This document shows positions 1 to 9,648 of a stretch of DNA of 64,000 nt, piece by piece. Position 1 is the first letter of the stretch; each line of letters opens with the position of its first letter. Made by a program: the position numbers and the translations under genes. The stretch covers positions 1 through 64,000 of the forward strand of contig JAGQOH010000002.1 in NCBI GenBank assembly GCA_020427635.1, read 5' to 3'. The notes under the pieces are model-generated. The model worked only from the letters and a program-made list of their open reading frames with translations, did no database searches and was not told where the DNA came from. Source of the DNA: Phycisphaerales bacterium. Its GTDB lineage: Bacteria; Planctomycetota; Phycisphaerae; Phycisphaerales; UBA1924.

Positions 1-684
1 CTGATAGTCGAGGATGCGCTCGCCCGTGAGCACGGGAGTGATGTCTGCTTTGACGCCGCGCGTCGTGCGGTTGAGGATCTCTGAGAGCTCGTTGCGGCCC
101 GAGTAGCCCACGACGAGCTTGAAGAAGAAGCGGTCGAGTTGCGCTTCGGGCAATGGATAGACGCCTTCTTGCTCGATGGGGTTCTGCGTGGCCATCACGA
201 AGAAGGGCGCAGGGAGCGCGTGCGTTTGCCCGCCCACGGTAACTGAGCGTTCCTGCATCGCTTCGAGCATCGCGGACTGTGTCTTGGGCGTGGCGCGGTT
301 GATTTCGTCGGCGAGAAGGATCTGCGCGAAGACCGGGCCTTTTTCGAACACGAAGTCGCGCCTGCCATCGACATCGCGCACGACCTCGGTGCCCGTAATG
401 TCCGCGGGCATGAGGTCGGGTGTGAACTGGATGCGCGAGAAATCGAGGTGCAGCGCTTGCGATAGCGTGCGCACGAGCAGGGTCTTGCCCAGTCCAGGGA
501 CGCCTTCGAGCAGGGCGTGCCCGCCCGTGAACAGGCACGTGAGCACGCCATCAACGACATGCTCGTGACCCACGACCGCTTTGCCCACCTCGGCGCGCAC
601 GGCAAGAAAGTCCCGACGAAAGGCTTCGGCGGCGGCCTTGGCTTCGTCGGGGCTCTTGGGGTCCGTGATGGAAGGGTCGGCCAT
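1..684 (-). CDS. MoxR-family AAA+ ATPase, 3' end outside window
   Basis: 228 residues are visible, from the ATG at 684 to the window edge, so the C-terminal lid is missing. Walker A is seen as GVPGLGKTLL near residues 60-69. Walker B is LLADEINRA near 122-130, followed by the family signature ATQNPIEQEGVYPLPEAQLD. MoxR ATPases are chaperone-like AAA+ proteins that usually act with von Willebrand factor A domain proteins in activating metalloproteins or envelope complexes. Those partners (DUF58, vWA) would be expected further left, beyond the window. A 42-residue membrane peptide gene lies 17 bp upstream on the same strand. The family call is firm; the substrate is unknown. Confidence 0.93.
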   Translation of the reverse strand, partial: MADPSITDPKSPDEAKAAAEAFRRDFLAVRAEVGKAVVGHEHVVDGVLTCLFTGGHALLEGVPGLGKTLLVRTLSQALHLDFSRIQFTPDLMPADITGTEVVRDVDGRRDFVFEKGPVFAQILLADEINRATPKTQSAMLEAMQERSVTVGGQTHALPAPFFVMATQNPIEQEGVYPLPEAQLDRFFFKLVVGYSGRNELSEILNRTTRGVKADITPVLTGERILDYQ

Positions 685-701
685 GCCTGGCGCGCCGGCG
701 A

Positions 702-830
702 TTAGGCCAGGCGGCGGCGGGCGATGCGCACGATCGCGGTCGCGACGAGCGCGAGGCTCGCGGCGATGGCGAACTCGGCGAGGTGGTTCGAGGGGCTGCC
801 ACAGAGGCTGCAAGCGATAAAGCTGGTCAT
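702..830 (-). CDS. small membrane protein with N-terminal CxxC (42 aa)
   Basis: Short open frame from the ATG at 830 to a TAA at 702-704. It has a Cys-x2-Cys pair (CSLC, residues 7-10), one hydrophobic helix at about residues 20-35, then a basic tail (RIARRRLA). This is the layout of a tiny inner-membrane peptide. It ends 17 bp before the MoxR start on the same strand and so is probably cotranscribed. No family was recognised and no clear ribosome binding site was seen. It could be a chance frame in GC-rich DNA, but the hydrophobic block followed by positive charges supports it. Confidence 0.45.
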   Translation of the reverse strand: MTSFIACSLCGSPSNHLAEFAIAASLALVATAIVRIARRRLA

Positions 831-936
831 TGTGGGGTACTCCAGTTGGGCCTGGCATGAGGCCAGGTCGTGGGGACGATATCGACCGATGGGGCGGCTG
901 TCTAGAGGGAATGAGAACGCATTCTCAGGGAGGGGC

Positions 937-2736
937 TTAGCGGTTCACCTCGACCGGGGGACTAAAGGTCGCGAGTTGCTTGCCATCGCCATTGGCGTCG
1001 ACCAGGACAAACCCGACGAGGCGAACGCCCTTCGTGGGGCGGTAGACCAGGATGAGGTTCTGATCGCGCTTGGTGCGCGAGAGCTGAATGGGCAGATCGC
1101 GGATCGTGCGAAGGGGGCTGTTGGGGGTGAAGCGGATCTTGATGAGCTCGCCCGATTCCTCGACATAGCCGATGGGCTGGAAGGTCTCGCCCGTGCTGGC
1201 CAGGAGCAGGGGGGCGAGGTTTGCGTCGGCGGCTTCGATACCTTCGCCGATCGTGCTCAGCCCAGCGCTGCTGGCGAGTTCGACCTGGACGATGCCCGTG
1301 GTGCGTGTCGAGGCAAAACGGTCGCGGAGCAGCTTGCGGTCGATGCCCTTGTTCTCGAGTTGATCGCGGCGGAGCGTGGCAGAGCCTCCGGAGACGCCAT
1401 CCCCATCGGGCTCGACGCCCAGGCCACCAGTGTCGTCTTTCTTGACGGAGTAGTTGTTCGGAAGCGCCGAGGAGTTCCGGACTTCGCCATTGCTCTCGCG
1501 CGGGTCGAGGCGCAACGTGACGGCAGAAGCGGTGTCGATGTTGCCAATGGCGCCGCCGGTCTTGATGCCGAGTTGGCTCAGTAGTTCGCCGCTGGAAAGG
1601 AGGTCGTCGCGGTCCTGCCAGCCATTGAGCGACTGGTCGAAGGTCGGTGTCTTGGCGATGTCCTTGCGCGCGTTCTTGAGCGTGAGGAACGTAGGCTGGT
1701 AGCCGGGCGGGACGACGAACTCGAAGACGAAGATGTTCTCGGCAGCGCCGCCCACGGTGGGTACGAAAATGTCGTTGGCGTCGATGCGAAAGCGGTAGAA
1801 GCCGCCCCCGCCTTCGGGCGGTGCGATGATGGCGATCGGCTGAAGGCCCAAGGCGTCGTCGGTGTTTGGTTTGCGCACGATGAGGCGGGCCTGGCCCGCG
1901 CCGAAGACGACCTGGCTGCCCGAGCGCTCGACGGCGCCGGAGCGCAGGCGCACCGCGACGCCTTCGATGGTCGAGCCTGCGGGGGGTGTGGAACCATCAG
2001 GCATCTTCACGGTCTGCACGCGATCGGGCAGATTCGCGTCGGCGAGCAGTGCGTTGCCCGAGCCTTCGACGGTATAGCGCCCAAGCACTTCGAAGTCATC
2101 GGGTTTGAGGCCAAAGCGCCCCATGCCCGATGCGCCGACGTAGACATGACGCGACATCGCGCCTTGCACATTGGCGGCGGGCATCACAAGGGCGAGCGGC
2201 GTGCTCGTGCGGAAGCCGCCCAGGCTCATGTATTCGTAGAGCTTGCATGTGAGCTTGTCGGCGGGGACCCACAAGGGCTTGTCGTAAACGAGGTTGCCAC
2301 GATCGTCGGTGACGGCGGCGTAGCCGGCGAAGGCGCGCCCGGTGCCCATGAACTGAAAGGCGGTCATGATGACGCCGGTGGTGATGATTGCTGCGACGAG
2401 GCCGCAGAGCGCGCCGCCCACGAGGTTCATGGTGTCGCTGAAGAAGACGTTCGCGCCGAGGAATGTGTCAAGCGCAAAGCGGAGCATGGCGAGCGAAACA
2501 ATGAAGGGAATGAGCAGGCCCGCGCCCCACGCGATGGAGTCGAGCAAGCCACCACTGCCCGCGGCACCGAGGAGCGCGTTGGCCACTGATTCCCACAGGC
2601 CAAAGGCGATGGCGCCGGCAACCAGCACGCACACCATGTTGAGGAAAGAGCTGAAAAAGCCCCGACCCTTGCCCGAGGTGGCCCAAAAGAAGGTGGGCAG
2701 TGCGATCATGGCGATGGCGATGATGTTGAGAATCAC
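937..2736 (-). CDS. CvpA-like membrane protein with long extracytoplasmic region
   Basis: 599 residues. The first 130 or so contain four hydrophobic segments (roughly 1-20, 30-52, 68-88, 100-128) in the pattern of CvpA/colicin V production proteins. The remaining 450 or so residues are soluble and beta-rich in appearance, with Gly/Asp-rich stretches, and end in PPVEVNR. CvpA proteins are normally about 160-200 residues, so this is a much extended form. It lies directly downstream of the pseudo-ATPase and pilT genes, with 29 bp to the former, which suggests one transcription unit linked to the envelope or pili. The function of the C-terminal region is unknown. The CvpA assignment rests on topology and is moderate. 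Confidence 0.6.
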   Translation of the reverse strand: MILNIIAIAMIALPTFFWATSGKGRGFFSSFLNMVCVLVAGAIAFGLWESVANALLGAAGSGGLLDSIAWGAGLLIPFIVSLAMLRFALDTFLGANVFFSDTMNLVGGALCGLVAAIITTGVIMTAFQFMGTGRAFAGYAAVTDDRGNLVYDKPLWVPADKLTCKLYEYMSLGGFRTSTPLALVMPAANVQGAMSRHVYVGASGMGRFGLKPDDFEVLGRYTVEGSGNALLADANLPDRVQTVKMPDGSTPPAGSTIEGVAVRLRSGAVERSGSQVVFGAGQARLIVRKPNTDDALGLQPIAIIAPPEGGGGFYRFRIDANDIFVPTVGGAAENIFVFEFVVPPGYQPTFLTLKNARKDIAKTPTFDQSLNGWQDRDDLLSSGELLSQLGIKTGGAIGNIDTASAVTLRLDPRESNGEVRNSSALPNNYSVKKDDTGGLGVEPDGDGVSGGSATLRRDQLENKGIDRKLLRDRFASTRTTGIVQVELASSAGLSTIGEGIEAADANLAPLLLASTGETFQPIGYVEESGELIKIRFTPNSPLRTIRDLPIQLSRTKRDQNLILVYRPTKGVRLVGFVLVDANGDGKQLATFSPPVEVNR

Positions 2737-2765
2737 GGATCGTTCTCCGGAATAGCGTTGTCACG

Positions 2766-4478
2766 TCAGGCGCTGGCGGGTGTGCTGCTGGGCTTTCGAG
2801 CTTGTTTTTGGCCACCGCCTTGGAAGACACGGGCGACCTCTTCCACAGAGGTTTCGCCTTGGACGACCAACTGCATGGCGGCGGAGGTCAATGAGTGCTG
2901 CTTGCGCTGGCGGAACGCGGCGCGCAGCGCGCCGAGTTCATTGGTGGCGATGAGCCGGCGGTCCTCTTCGCTGAACGGATGCACCGCAAACGCCGCGATC
3001 TGGCCAAAGTAGCCGGTGCCCTGCGAAAGTGGGTCGGCCTCGGCCTTGTCCTTCATCATGACCGTGCCCTCGGTGCGGTAGAGCGTCTTGACTTCCGGGG
3101 GAAGTCCGAGCTTCTTGAGTACGTCCGGCGCGGGGGTATACGGGATCTTGGCGTTGGGTGAGAGTTTGCGCAGCAGGCGCGTGCCGATGACCCCATGCAA
3201 AGAGTTTGCGGCAAGGTTCGCGTCGCCCACGGCGCGAGAGTAGATCTGAATCGCTTCAAAGACATCGGGGGCGCGCACGGAGAGATACACACGGCTGTGA
3301 TCATGATCGGCCCGGGCGACGACTTTGGCGGTCTCTTCGTCGTACATCTCCGCAATGCCCACTACGTCGGGGTCGCGGCGCAGGATCGATCGGACAGTCG
3401 TGGCGAATTCGCCACCGGAGTTGGAATCCCAAACAGTGTGGCGCACGCCCTCGATGGTGGCGCTTTGCTCAAGCTCGATCACTTGGACGTTTGAGGTGTA
3501 CGCGTCGTGTGCGCGGAGCAGTGCATAGAGCGTGCTGGTGCGTCCGTTATGTACGGGCGCCGCGAGGAGTACGACACCTTTGGCCTCCTCGATGATTGTG
3601 CGCAGGTCGGCCATCTGCTTCTCGAAGAGGCCCAGCGTGTCGATGCGGCGATCAACCTGCTGCGCCGGATCGACATAAAGCGAGAGTCGCATGCCCTTGC
3701 TGGAGCCTTGGGTCGACACGCGCAGCGGTGTCTTGCCTGGCCCACCAATGCCAAAGGCGATGTCGGTGATGTTGCGGCGTCGGCGGTCCTCAAGGTCAAA
3801 GCCGGCGATCGCCTTGTAGAAATTGATGATGGCAATGGCTTTGGGCGCGGGCACCTGCGAGATGGCGGTGCGCACACCATCGACCATACAAGTGGCGGCG
3901 TAGGCTGATTCGTTGAGCGGCGCAAGCTCCATGACTGGAGAGCGCCGATCAACAGCTTGCGAAAGCAGGTCTTCGGCGGCAAGGCGCACTTCGAACTCAG
4001 GCGAGCCTGCTTCGGGCGGCTCGGCGACGCCCCCCGGACCCTTGAAGAACATGCTGATGCCCTTCGCGAGCTTTGGATCCTTGCCCTTCTTCTTCTTGCC
4101 CTCGGAAGCCTTTTCGAACCAGACCGAGGGATTCATCGACCACTTCGAGCCCGCGGGCACGCGGTCCGATGCGTTGCGCATCTGCATGTAGATGAGCAGA
4201 TGCGCTGCGAGCAGGCCAGCGGCGATCGGGAACGTGATCAGGAAAGGCAGGGGGGCGAGGAACAGGACTGCAGTGGCGATGAGCGCCGCGCCCATGTGCA
4301 GGATGTTGTACTGCTCACGCTTGAGATGAAAGCGGGCGGCGTCTTTGTCGAAGATGGTGGAGACCACCCAAGCCCAGCCGGCGAGCGGAATGAGAAAGAG
4401 GATGGGCATCCACCATTGCAAGAGCATGGCGCCAGCAGCGAGTGTGGTCATCGAATCAAAGGAGATCATGTTGGGCAT
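2766..4478 (-). CDS. membrane-anchored GspE/PilB-like pseudo-ATPase
   Basis: 570 residues. Two or three hydrophobic segments at about 20-43 and 62-98 precede a secretion-ATPase-like domain (about 160-520). The Walker A region at 307-318 reads APVHNGRTSTLY where active GspE/PilT proteins have GPTGSGKTTTLY, so the catalytic Lys is Arg313 and the glycines are lost. The Walker B region at 369-378 reads DPDVVGIAEMYD instead of the usual DPD-hydrophobic-GE-x-R-D, so the Arg is Tyr. The alignment to the family is clear but ATP hydrolysis looks unlikely. An N-terminal membrane anchor is atypical for these soluble motors. It sits 63 bp downstream of an intact pilT and may scaffold or regulate it. Confidence 0.8.
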   Translation of the reverse strand: MPNMISFDSMTTLAAGAMLLQWWMPILFLIPLAGWAWVVSTIFDKDAARFHLKREQYNILHMGAALIATAVLFLAPLPFLITFPIAAGLLAAHLLIYMQMRNASDRVPAGSKWSMNPSVWFEKASEGKKKKGKDPKLAKGISMFFKGPGGVAEPPEAGSPEFEVRLAAEDLLSQAVDRRSPVMELAPLNESAYAATCMVDGVRTAISQVPAPKAIAIINFYKAIAGFDLEDRRRRNITDIAFGIGGPGKTPLRVSTQGSSKGMRLSLYVDPAQQVDRRIDTLGLFEKQMADLRTIIEEAKGVVLLAAPVHNGRTSTLYALLRAHDAYTSNVQVIELEQSATIEGVRHTVWDSNSGGEFATTVRSILRRDPDVVGIAEMYDEETAKVVARADHDHSRVYLSVRAPDVFEAIQIYSRAVGDANLAANSLHGVIGTRLLRKLSPNAKIPYTPAPDVLKKLGLPPEVKTLYRTEGTVMMKDKAEADPLSQGTGYFGQIAAFAVHPFSEEDRRLIATNELGALRAAFRQRKQHSLTSAAMQLVVQGETSVEEVARVFQGGGQKQARKPSSTPASA

Positions 4479-4541
4479 GGTCGTTCCTGGGATTGGATCT
4501 GGGCGAGGTCGGTGCGACGCCTTGGGGCGGGGCCGCGCAGT

Positions 4542-5696
4542 TTAGCCAATCCCCTTGAGGCGCATCTTGAGCTCATCCTGGTTGGGGGTGGATTCCATGG
4601 CAACGCGTGTGTGGATGAACTCGGTCTCGACGAGTTTTACGAGCGAGCCGTTGAAGTCGGTCATACCCATCTGGTTTGATTCCTGGCTCTTGATGACGTC
4701 GAGCAGTTCATCCTCGCGCCCCTCCATGATGTACTTACGCACGGACGCGGAGTTGATCAGGATCTCAACAGCGGGCACGCGCGGGACATCGGGCTTGAGC
4801 GTGGGCAGCAGCTTCTGGTAGATGATCGCGCGCATTTGGAACGCCATGATCTTGCGCACCTGATCGCGTTCCTCGGCGGCGAAGAGGTCATAGATACGCG
4901 CGAAGGTCTGCGGGGCGCTCGATGCGTGGATCGTGCCGAAGACAAGGTGGCCCGTCTCGGCCGCGTGCAGCGCCGCTTCGAACGTTTCGGCGTCACGCAT
5001 TTCGCCAATCAGCACGACATCGGGATTCTCGCGCACGAGAGCGCGCAGGCCAATCTTGAAGTCAAGGCAATCGAGCCCGATCTCGCGCTGGTGGATGGTC
5101 GACTTCTTGTCCTTGAAGATGTACTCGATCGGGTCTTCGAGGGTGACGATGTGTACTTGCTTGTTCTGGTTGATGTAGTCGAGCATCGACGCGATCGTCG
5201 TGCTCTTGCCCGAGCCCGTGACGCCCGCGAGGATGACAATGCCTTGGGGCTGGAGCGCGATCTCTGACATGATCGGCGGCAGGTGCAGCTTCTCGAAGGG
5301 AAGGATGTTGGAGGTGATGAGGCGGGCGGCGATGGAGTAGCTGCCGCGGCTTTGGAAGAGGTTGACGCGGAAGCGGTTGTCCCCGTCGTAGTCGTAGGCG
5401 AAGTCGACCGAGCCATACTTGTGGAGGTCCTCGATCTGCTCCGGACCCAGCAAGTGCTGGACGATGGCGTCGAAGTCTTCCTTGGAGACGGGATCGGTGT
5501 CGAGGGGCTTGAGCGCGCCGCGAAGGCGAAGCTTGGGCTGGACCCCGGTCTTCACGATGAGGTCGGAGCCGCCAAACTTGATGGCGGCCTGGAGGAACTT
5601 GCCAATGCGCGTGGCGTGGGGGTCATGGACCTTGGGGGCTGTGGCGATGTGGCCGGTGATCGATTCGCCGGAGATCGAGTCAGACAGGATGCTCAT
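4542..5696 (-). CDS. pilT: PilT-type pilus retraction ATPase
   Basis: 384 residues, the usual length plus a 25-residue N-terminal extension. Visible motifs are Walker A GVTGSGKST (158-166), the Asp box EDPIEY (187-192), Walker B PDVVLIGEMRD (225-235) and a His box ending GHLVFGTIHA (249-258). All catalytic elements are intact. The C-terminal part (SVRKYIMEGRED) matches the region that carries AIRNLIREGK in classical PilT. PilT powers retraction of type IV pili from the inner face of the inner membrane. No pilin, PilB or PilC gene is in the window. It is followed on the same strand by a degenerate relative. Start ATG at 5696. Confidence 0.9.
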   Translation of the reverse strand: MSILSDSISGESITGHIATAPKVHDPHATRIGKFLQAAIKFGGSDLIVKTGVQPKLRLRGALKPLDTDPVSKEDFDAIVQHLLGPEQIEDLHKYGSVDFAYDYDGDNRFRVNLFQSRGSYSIAARLITSNILPFEKLHLPPIMSEIALQPQGIVILAGVTGSGKSTTIASMLDYINQNKQVHIVTLEDPIEYIFKDKKSTIHQREIGLDCLDFKIGLRALVRENPDVVLIGEMRDAETFEAALHAAETGHLVFGTIHASSAPQTFARIYDLFAAEERDQVRKIMAFQMRAIIYQKLLPTLKPDVPRVPAVEILINSASVRKYIMEGREDELLDVIKSQESNQMGMTDFNGSLVKLVETEFIHTRVAMESTPNQDELKMRLKGIG

Positions 5697-5830
5697 GAGG
5701 CAGTTCTCTCTCGCTGCGCCTGAATGCTGAGTTGAAGGGCCGATCCATACGCGGGGAAGGACCGGTCGGGTCCCCCCGCGCGAGCCTCAGTGTACGGGAT
5801 CGGCCCGGGGGGCCGGGGTTCCCGGCGCGC

Positions 5831-5850
5831 GAAAAAACGCCGCAGGCGTT
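5831..5850 (-). terminator. Rho-independent terminator after the first chemoreceptor
   Basis: Read on the minus strand, 51 bp past the chemoreceptor stop: AACGCC-TGC-GGCGTT (5850-5836) followed at once by a T run. A perfect six-pair stem with a three-base loop and U tract is a textbook intrinsic terminator. It separates the chemoreceptor from pilT. Confidence 0.75.
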
Positions 5851-5900
5851 GGCCCCGCGGCGCCGTATCAATGGGATCTATTGCCTTGCTCGGCGGGCTC

Positions 5901-7514
5901 TCAGCGATTCACCCGGAACTGCCCGACAAGTGCGAGGAGGCCTTCGGCCTGGGCCGAGAGCTGGGCGGCGGCCCGAGCGGACTCGGAAGCGCCCCGCGAG
6001 GTCTCGGACGAGACCGCGTTGATTTCCTCGATGCTGCGCGAGATCTCCCCGGAAGCCTGGGATTGCTCTTGTGCCGCCGCTGCGATCTCGGTGACCATGG
6101 TGGCGACCCGTCGAGCACTATGGACGATCTGGTCGAGACTCTCGCCAGCGCGAACAGCGCTTTCGACGCCGTGACGCACGTGCTCGGTGCCCGCACTCAT
6201 GCGGTCCACTGCGCCCGAGGTCTCGGCCTGGATCGCCTGAATGGAGTGGGCAATCTCTTCGGTGGCCTTGGTCGTGCGATCTGCGAGCTTGCGGACCTCG
6301 TCGGCCACCACCGCAAAGCCACGACCATGCTCGCCGGCACGGGCCGCTTCGATCGCTGCGTTCAACGCCAGCAAGTTGGTCTGATCAGCAATGTCGTTGA
6401 TGACGGTGATGATCTCGCCGATCTGTTCGCCGCGCTTGCCGAGCTCTTGCACCGACTGCGCGGACGCCGAAACTGCATCGTTGATGTCGTTCATGCCTTC
6501 GATCGTCTGGCGGACGATCTGGCCACCCTCGGCAGCCGCGTCGCCAGAGCTGCGCGACTCGGTCGCGGTCTCGTTCGACTTGCGTGCAACCTCGTTGACG
6601 GACGCGGACATCTCTTCCACAGCCGAGGAGATCTGCGCGACTTGCGACGCCTGGCGTTGCATGCCGGAGGCCATTTCGTCACCGGAGGCTGCAATCTGGG
6701 TGGAGGCGGCGGCCACGCTTTGCGCCGCATCAAGGACCTCGACCATTGCGTCATGGACCCGCGTAATTGACGCGTTAAATGCGCGAGCGAGATCACCAAG
6801 CTCATCGCGGCCGTTGTACGTGGCTTGTGCGCGCAGGTCGCCCGCTGCAACCTGGGTGGTTGCGTTGCTCAGGTCGGCGATTGCGCGGGTGAGGCCTCGA
6901 ATGACCCACGTGCCAAGGGCAAGCACAAGGCACAGGCCCGGGACGCCAATGGCGAACATGAGGCGCTCGGCCGACGCGCCGACGCGCTGACCGTCAAGCC
7001 TGGCCGTCTCAGCCATCTGGGCAATGCGATCCGCCAAGCTTTCCATTTCTTCTTCAAGCGTACTGAACGCTTCAAGGAACTCAGGCATCATCGCCGCGGC
7101 GGCCGCCTTGTCAGCACGCGCGATCCCGCAGATCTTCTCCGCGGACGCGATGTAGTTCTCAAGTACGGGCTTCGTTGCTGTGAGTGCCTCGCGAACGTCT
7201 GGCGTGACGGTGTGCCGTTCGTTTTCCGCGATCATTGCGCGAAAGCTTGCCGCATGCTCGCGGACGTCGGCCATGACCGCGTCCTTGTCTGCTTGAGACT
7301 CGGCAAGCAGTGACGCGAGCGCGTCGCCGCGCAACGCATCATGCACCATGTCCGCAGCCATGTGGTTGCGCTGAACCTCACCAGCTTCGAGGATTCGGGC
7401 GGCGCTTTGGCGCATGTGGGAGTTGCCCCATTCGCCTGCAGCGCCCACCGCAACGGTGGCGATGGCCGCGCACCCGCCCAGTAACCAAAGCCGAGCCCGT
7501 ACCGTCAACTTCAT
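5901..7514 (-). CDS. methyl-accepting chemotaxis protein
   Basis: 537 residues from the ATG at 7514, chosen because AGGGGGAG lies five bases upstream; the frame stays open 54 bases further up but without homology or a better site. A transmembrane helix at about 8-26 is followed by a periplasmic four-helix-like sensor, a second helix near 186-206, a HAMP segment, and a full cytoplasmic signalling domain. The hairpin tip contains [20 protein letters not shown], which contacts CheA and CheW. It ends in LVGQFRVNR with no NWETF pentapeptide for CheR docking. Its last 270 or so residues are almost identical to those of the neighbouring receptor. The ligand is unknown. Confidence 0.93.
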   Translation of the reverse strand: MKLTVRARLWLLGGCAAIATVAVGAAGEWGNSHMRQSAARILEAGEVQRNHMAADMVHDALRGDALASLLAESQADKDAVMADVREHAASFRAMIAENERHTVTPDVREALTATKPVLENYIASAEKICGIARADKAAAAAMMPEFLEAFSTLEEEMESLADRIAQMAETARLDGQRVGASAERLMFAIGVPGLCLVLALGTWVIRGLTRAIADLSNATTQVAAGDLRAQATYNGRDELGDLARAFNASITRVHDAMVEVLDAAQSVAAASTQIAASGDEMASGMQRQASQVAQISSAVEEMSASVNEVARKSNETATESRSSGDAAAEGGQIVRQTIEGMNDINDAVSASAQSVQELGKRGEQIGEIITVINDIADQTNLLALNAAIEAARAGEHGRGFAVVADEVRKLADRTTKATEEIAHSIQAIQAETSGAVDRMSAGTEHVRHGVESAVRAGESLDQIVHSARRVATMVTEIAAAAQEQSQASGEISRSIEEINAVSSETSRGASESARAAAQLSAQAEGLLALVGQFRVNR

Positions 7515-7655
7515 GACTGCTCCCCCTGACATGTCCCCTTGCAAGACTCCCGGCAAGTTCGCCAACAAAGAGCCCGGGATTTCGTCGGGTCAATGGGGTT
7601 GTGTCGAGACTGAGTGTTTGGAAGGCACGACAATGGCTGGCACTGCCATTGGAAT

Positions 7656-7688
7656 ATGCCGGTCCGGGTGGAGTTCCCGGACCGGCAT
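7656..7688 (-). terminator. 13-bp perfect stem-loop between the two chemoreceptor genes
   Basis: ATGCCGGTCCGGG and its exact reverse complement are separated by 7 bases, starting 32 bp past the stop of the upstream receptor (7721) on the minus strand. The stem is strong but no U tract follows. It may act as a transcript-stabilising or attenuating hairpin and is not a classical terminator. Confidence 0.45.
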
Positions 7689-7720
7689 CGGTCCTTCATG
7701 GGTTGTCGTCAACGCTGGTA

Positions 7721-9499
7721 TCAGCGGTTGACGCGGAATTGACCGACGAGCGAGAGGAGGCCCTCGGCTTGGGCTGAGAGCTGGGCGGCAGCCCGAGCAG
7801 ACTCGGAAGCGCCCCGCGAGGTCTCGGACGACACCGCGTTGATTTCCTCGATGCTGCGCGAGATCTCACTGGAGGCCTGGGACTGCTCCTCAGCGGCGGC
7901 AGCGATCTCGTTGACCATGCCGGCGACCTGGCGGGCGCTATGCACGATCTGATCGAGGCTCTCACCGGCCTTGGTGGCGCGGTCGACACCCTGCTTCACA
8001 TGCGAGGTGCCGGCTTCCATGCGCTGGACCGCATCGACGGTTTCCTGCTGGATCGCCTTGATGGACTGGGCGATCTCTTCGGTGGCCTTGGTCGTGCGAT
8101 CGGCGAGCTTGCGAACCTCGTCGGCCACAACCGCAAAGCCACGACCATGCTCGCCGGCACGGGCCGCTTCGATCGCGGCGTTGAGCGCCAAGAGGTTGGT
8201 CTGATCAGCGATGTCATTGATGACCGTGATAATCTCGCCGATCTGTTCGCCGCGCTTACCGAGCTCTTGCACAGATTGAGCACTGGAGGCCACAGCGTCG
8301 TTAATCGCGTTCATCCCTTCGATGGTCTGACGCACGATCTGGCCACCCTCGGCAGCCGCGTCGCCAGAAGCGCGTGACTCTGTCGCGGTCTCGTTCGATT
8401 TGCGAGCAACCTCGTTGACTGATGCGGACATTTCTTCGACCGCCGAGGAGATCTGCGCGACCTGCGACGACTGACGCTGCATGCCCGAGGCCATTTCCTC
8501 GCCTGAAGCGGCGATTTGGGTCGAAGCCGCCGCAACGCCCTCAGCAGAACCCACAACCTCGAGAATCACGTCATGCACCTTGGTGATGAACAAGTTGAAG
8601 TACTTGCCGAGCGTACCAAGCTCGTCGCCGCTCTTGACGTCGACGCGCTGGGTGAGATCGCCCTCACCCTCGGCGATGTCACGCACGCGGGCGGTCAGTG
8701 CCGCCATGGGCTTCTGGAAGACCCAACGGAGCACGAAGATGAAGAGGACCACCGAGCCGATGAAGAGCGGTGCGGAGAACATGAGGCCACTTGAAATGAA
8801 GCTCGCGACCTGGGCGTCCATGGCCTTGAGCGGCATCTTGACCTCGTAGGCGCCGTGCATGTAACCGACTTTCCAGTCCTCCATCGGGAAGCCCACGATG
8901 TCTTTGCCATCGCCGTCGGGATCGCCCGCGCTGCCGCGTGCGCCGTGGCAGGTGAGGCAGTCGTCGCTGAGCTTGATGGCTCGCATGTAGTGCAGGGTGT
9001 TGGTCTTTGTGTTGGTCCCAGAGATCCACTCGGCTCCGCCTTGCTCAACCTGGGTGGTGAGCTTGCGAAGAAGATCTTCGCTGAAGGAGCCGCGGTCCGG
9101 TTCATTTTCCTTGTTGCGGGCTTCGAAGGATGTAATGGTGAAATCAATGCCTTCGCGCGAAGCCGCCTGCTGACCTGCCGTCCAACCAGCGACGACGGGC
9201 ACTGCCTTGAAGATGGCGGTGTCACGATAGGAGCCGCCCTTGGCTTGCACGTCCTGCAGCTCCTTGGCCAAGCCGACCGAGTCGAAGGCGCCGGTTTTGT
9301 GCAGGCTTGCCACGTGGTTCTTGGTTTCATCGGCGAGTGCCGTGAACGCGGCGGCGCGTTCAACCATGGCTTGTGCCGCCGAGTCCTTGTATTTGTTCAC
9401 AAAGACCACATAGTTGACTGCGATCAACGTAACGAGCACGACCACCGTCAGCGCGATGATGCGTGTGCCCAACCCGAGGTTCTTGAACCAAGATGCCAT
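7721..9499 (-). CDS. chemoreceptor with heme c-type (Tll0287/DUF3365-like) sensor
   Basis: 592 residues from the ATG at 9499, which has GAGGGGAG about eight bases upstream; the frame is open further up but lacks a site. A first membrane helix (about 13-34) and a periplasmic domain carry CLTCH (Cys181, Cys184, His185), the covalent heme-binding motif of DUF3365/Tll0287-type sensors. A second helix (about 235-262), HAMP and a complete methyl-accepting signalling domain follow. Such receptors are thought to sense redox state or small gases through heme. There is no CheR-docking pentapeptide. The C-terminal half is nearly identical to the downstream receptor (5901-7514), which implies a tandem duplication. 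Confidence 0.92.
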   Translation of the reverse strand: MASWFKNLGLGTRIIALTVVVLVTLIAVNYVVFVNKYKDSAAQAMVERAAAFTALADETKNHVASLHKTGAFDSVGLAKELQDVQAKGGSYRDTAIFKAVPVVAGWTAGQQAASREGIDFTITSFEARNKENEPDRGSFSEDLLRKLTTQVEQGGAEWISGTNTKTNTLHYMRAIKLSDDCLTCHGARGSAGDPDGDGKDIVGFPMEDWKVGYMHGAYEVKMPLKAMDAQVASFISSGLMFSAPLFIGSVVLFIFVLRWVFQKPMAALTARVRDIAEGEGDLTQRVDVKSGDELGTLGKYFNLFITKVHDVILEVVGSAEGVAAASTQIAASGEEMASGMQRQSSQVAQISSAVEEMSASVNEVARKSNETATESRASGDAAAEGGQIVRQTIEGMNAINDAVASSAQSVQELGKRGEQIGEIITVINDIADQTNLLALNAAIEAARAGEHGRGFAVVADEVRKLADRTTKATEEIAQSIKAIQQETVDAVQRMEAGTSHVKQGVDRATKAGESLDQIVHSARQVAGMVNEIAAAAEEQSQASSEISRSIEEINAVSSETSRGASESARAAAQLSAQAEGLLSLVGQFRVNR

Positions 9500-9648
9500 G
9501 GCGACGCTCCCCTCAATCGGCGCACGCGCCTCCCACGGCACGCGCAGTCGCGATCCTTGGAGTGCGTGTCGGCTACCCGTCAACGCGGATTCAGTGTGCG
9601 CATGGGGAAATGCGGCTACTTCCCCGGGTGCGGGGATGTCCGGAGAGC

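Noticed and set aside
7641-7660. TGGCAC-N5-TTGGA resembling a sigma-54 promoter
   Set aside because: The -12 GC is missing and it points rightward, where no plus-strand gene begins.
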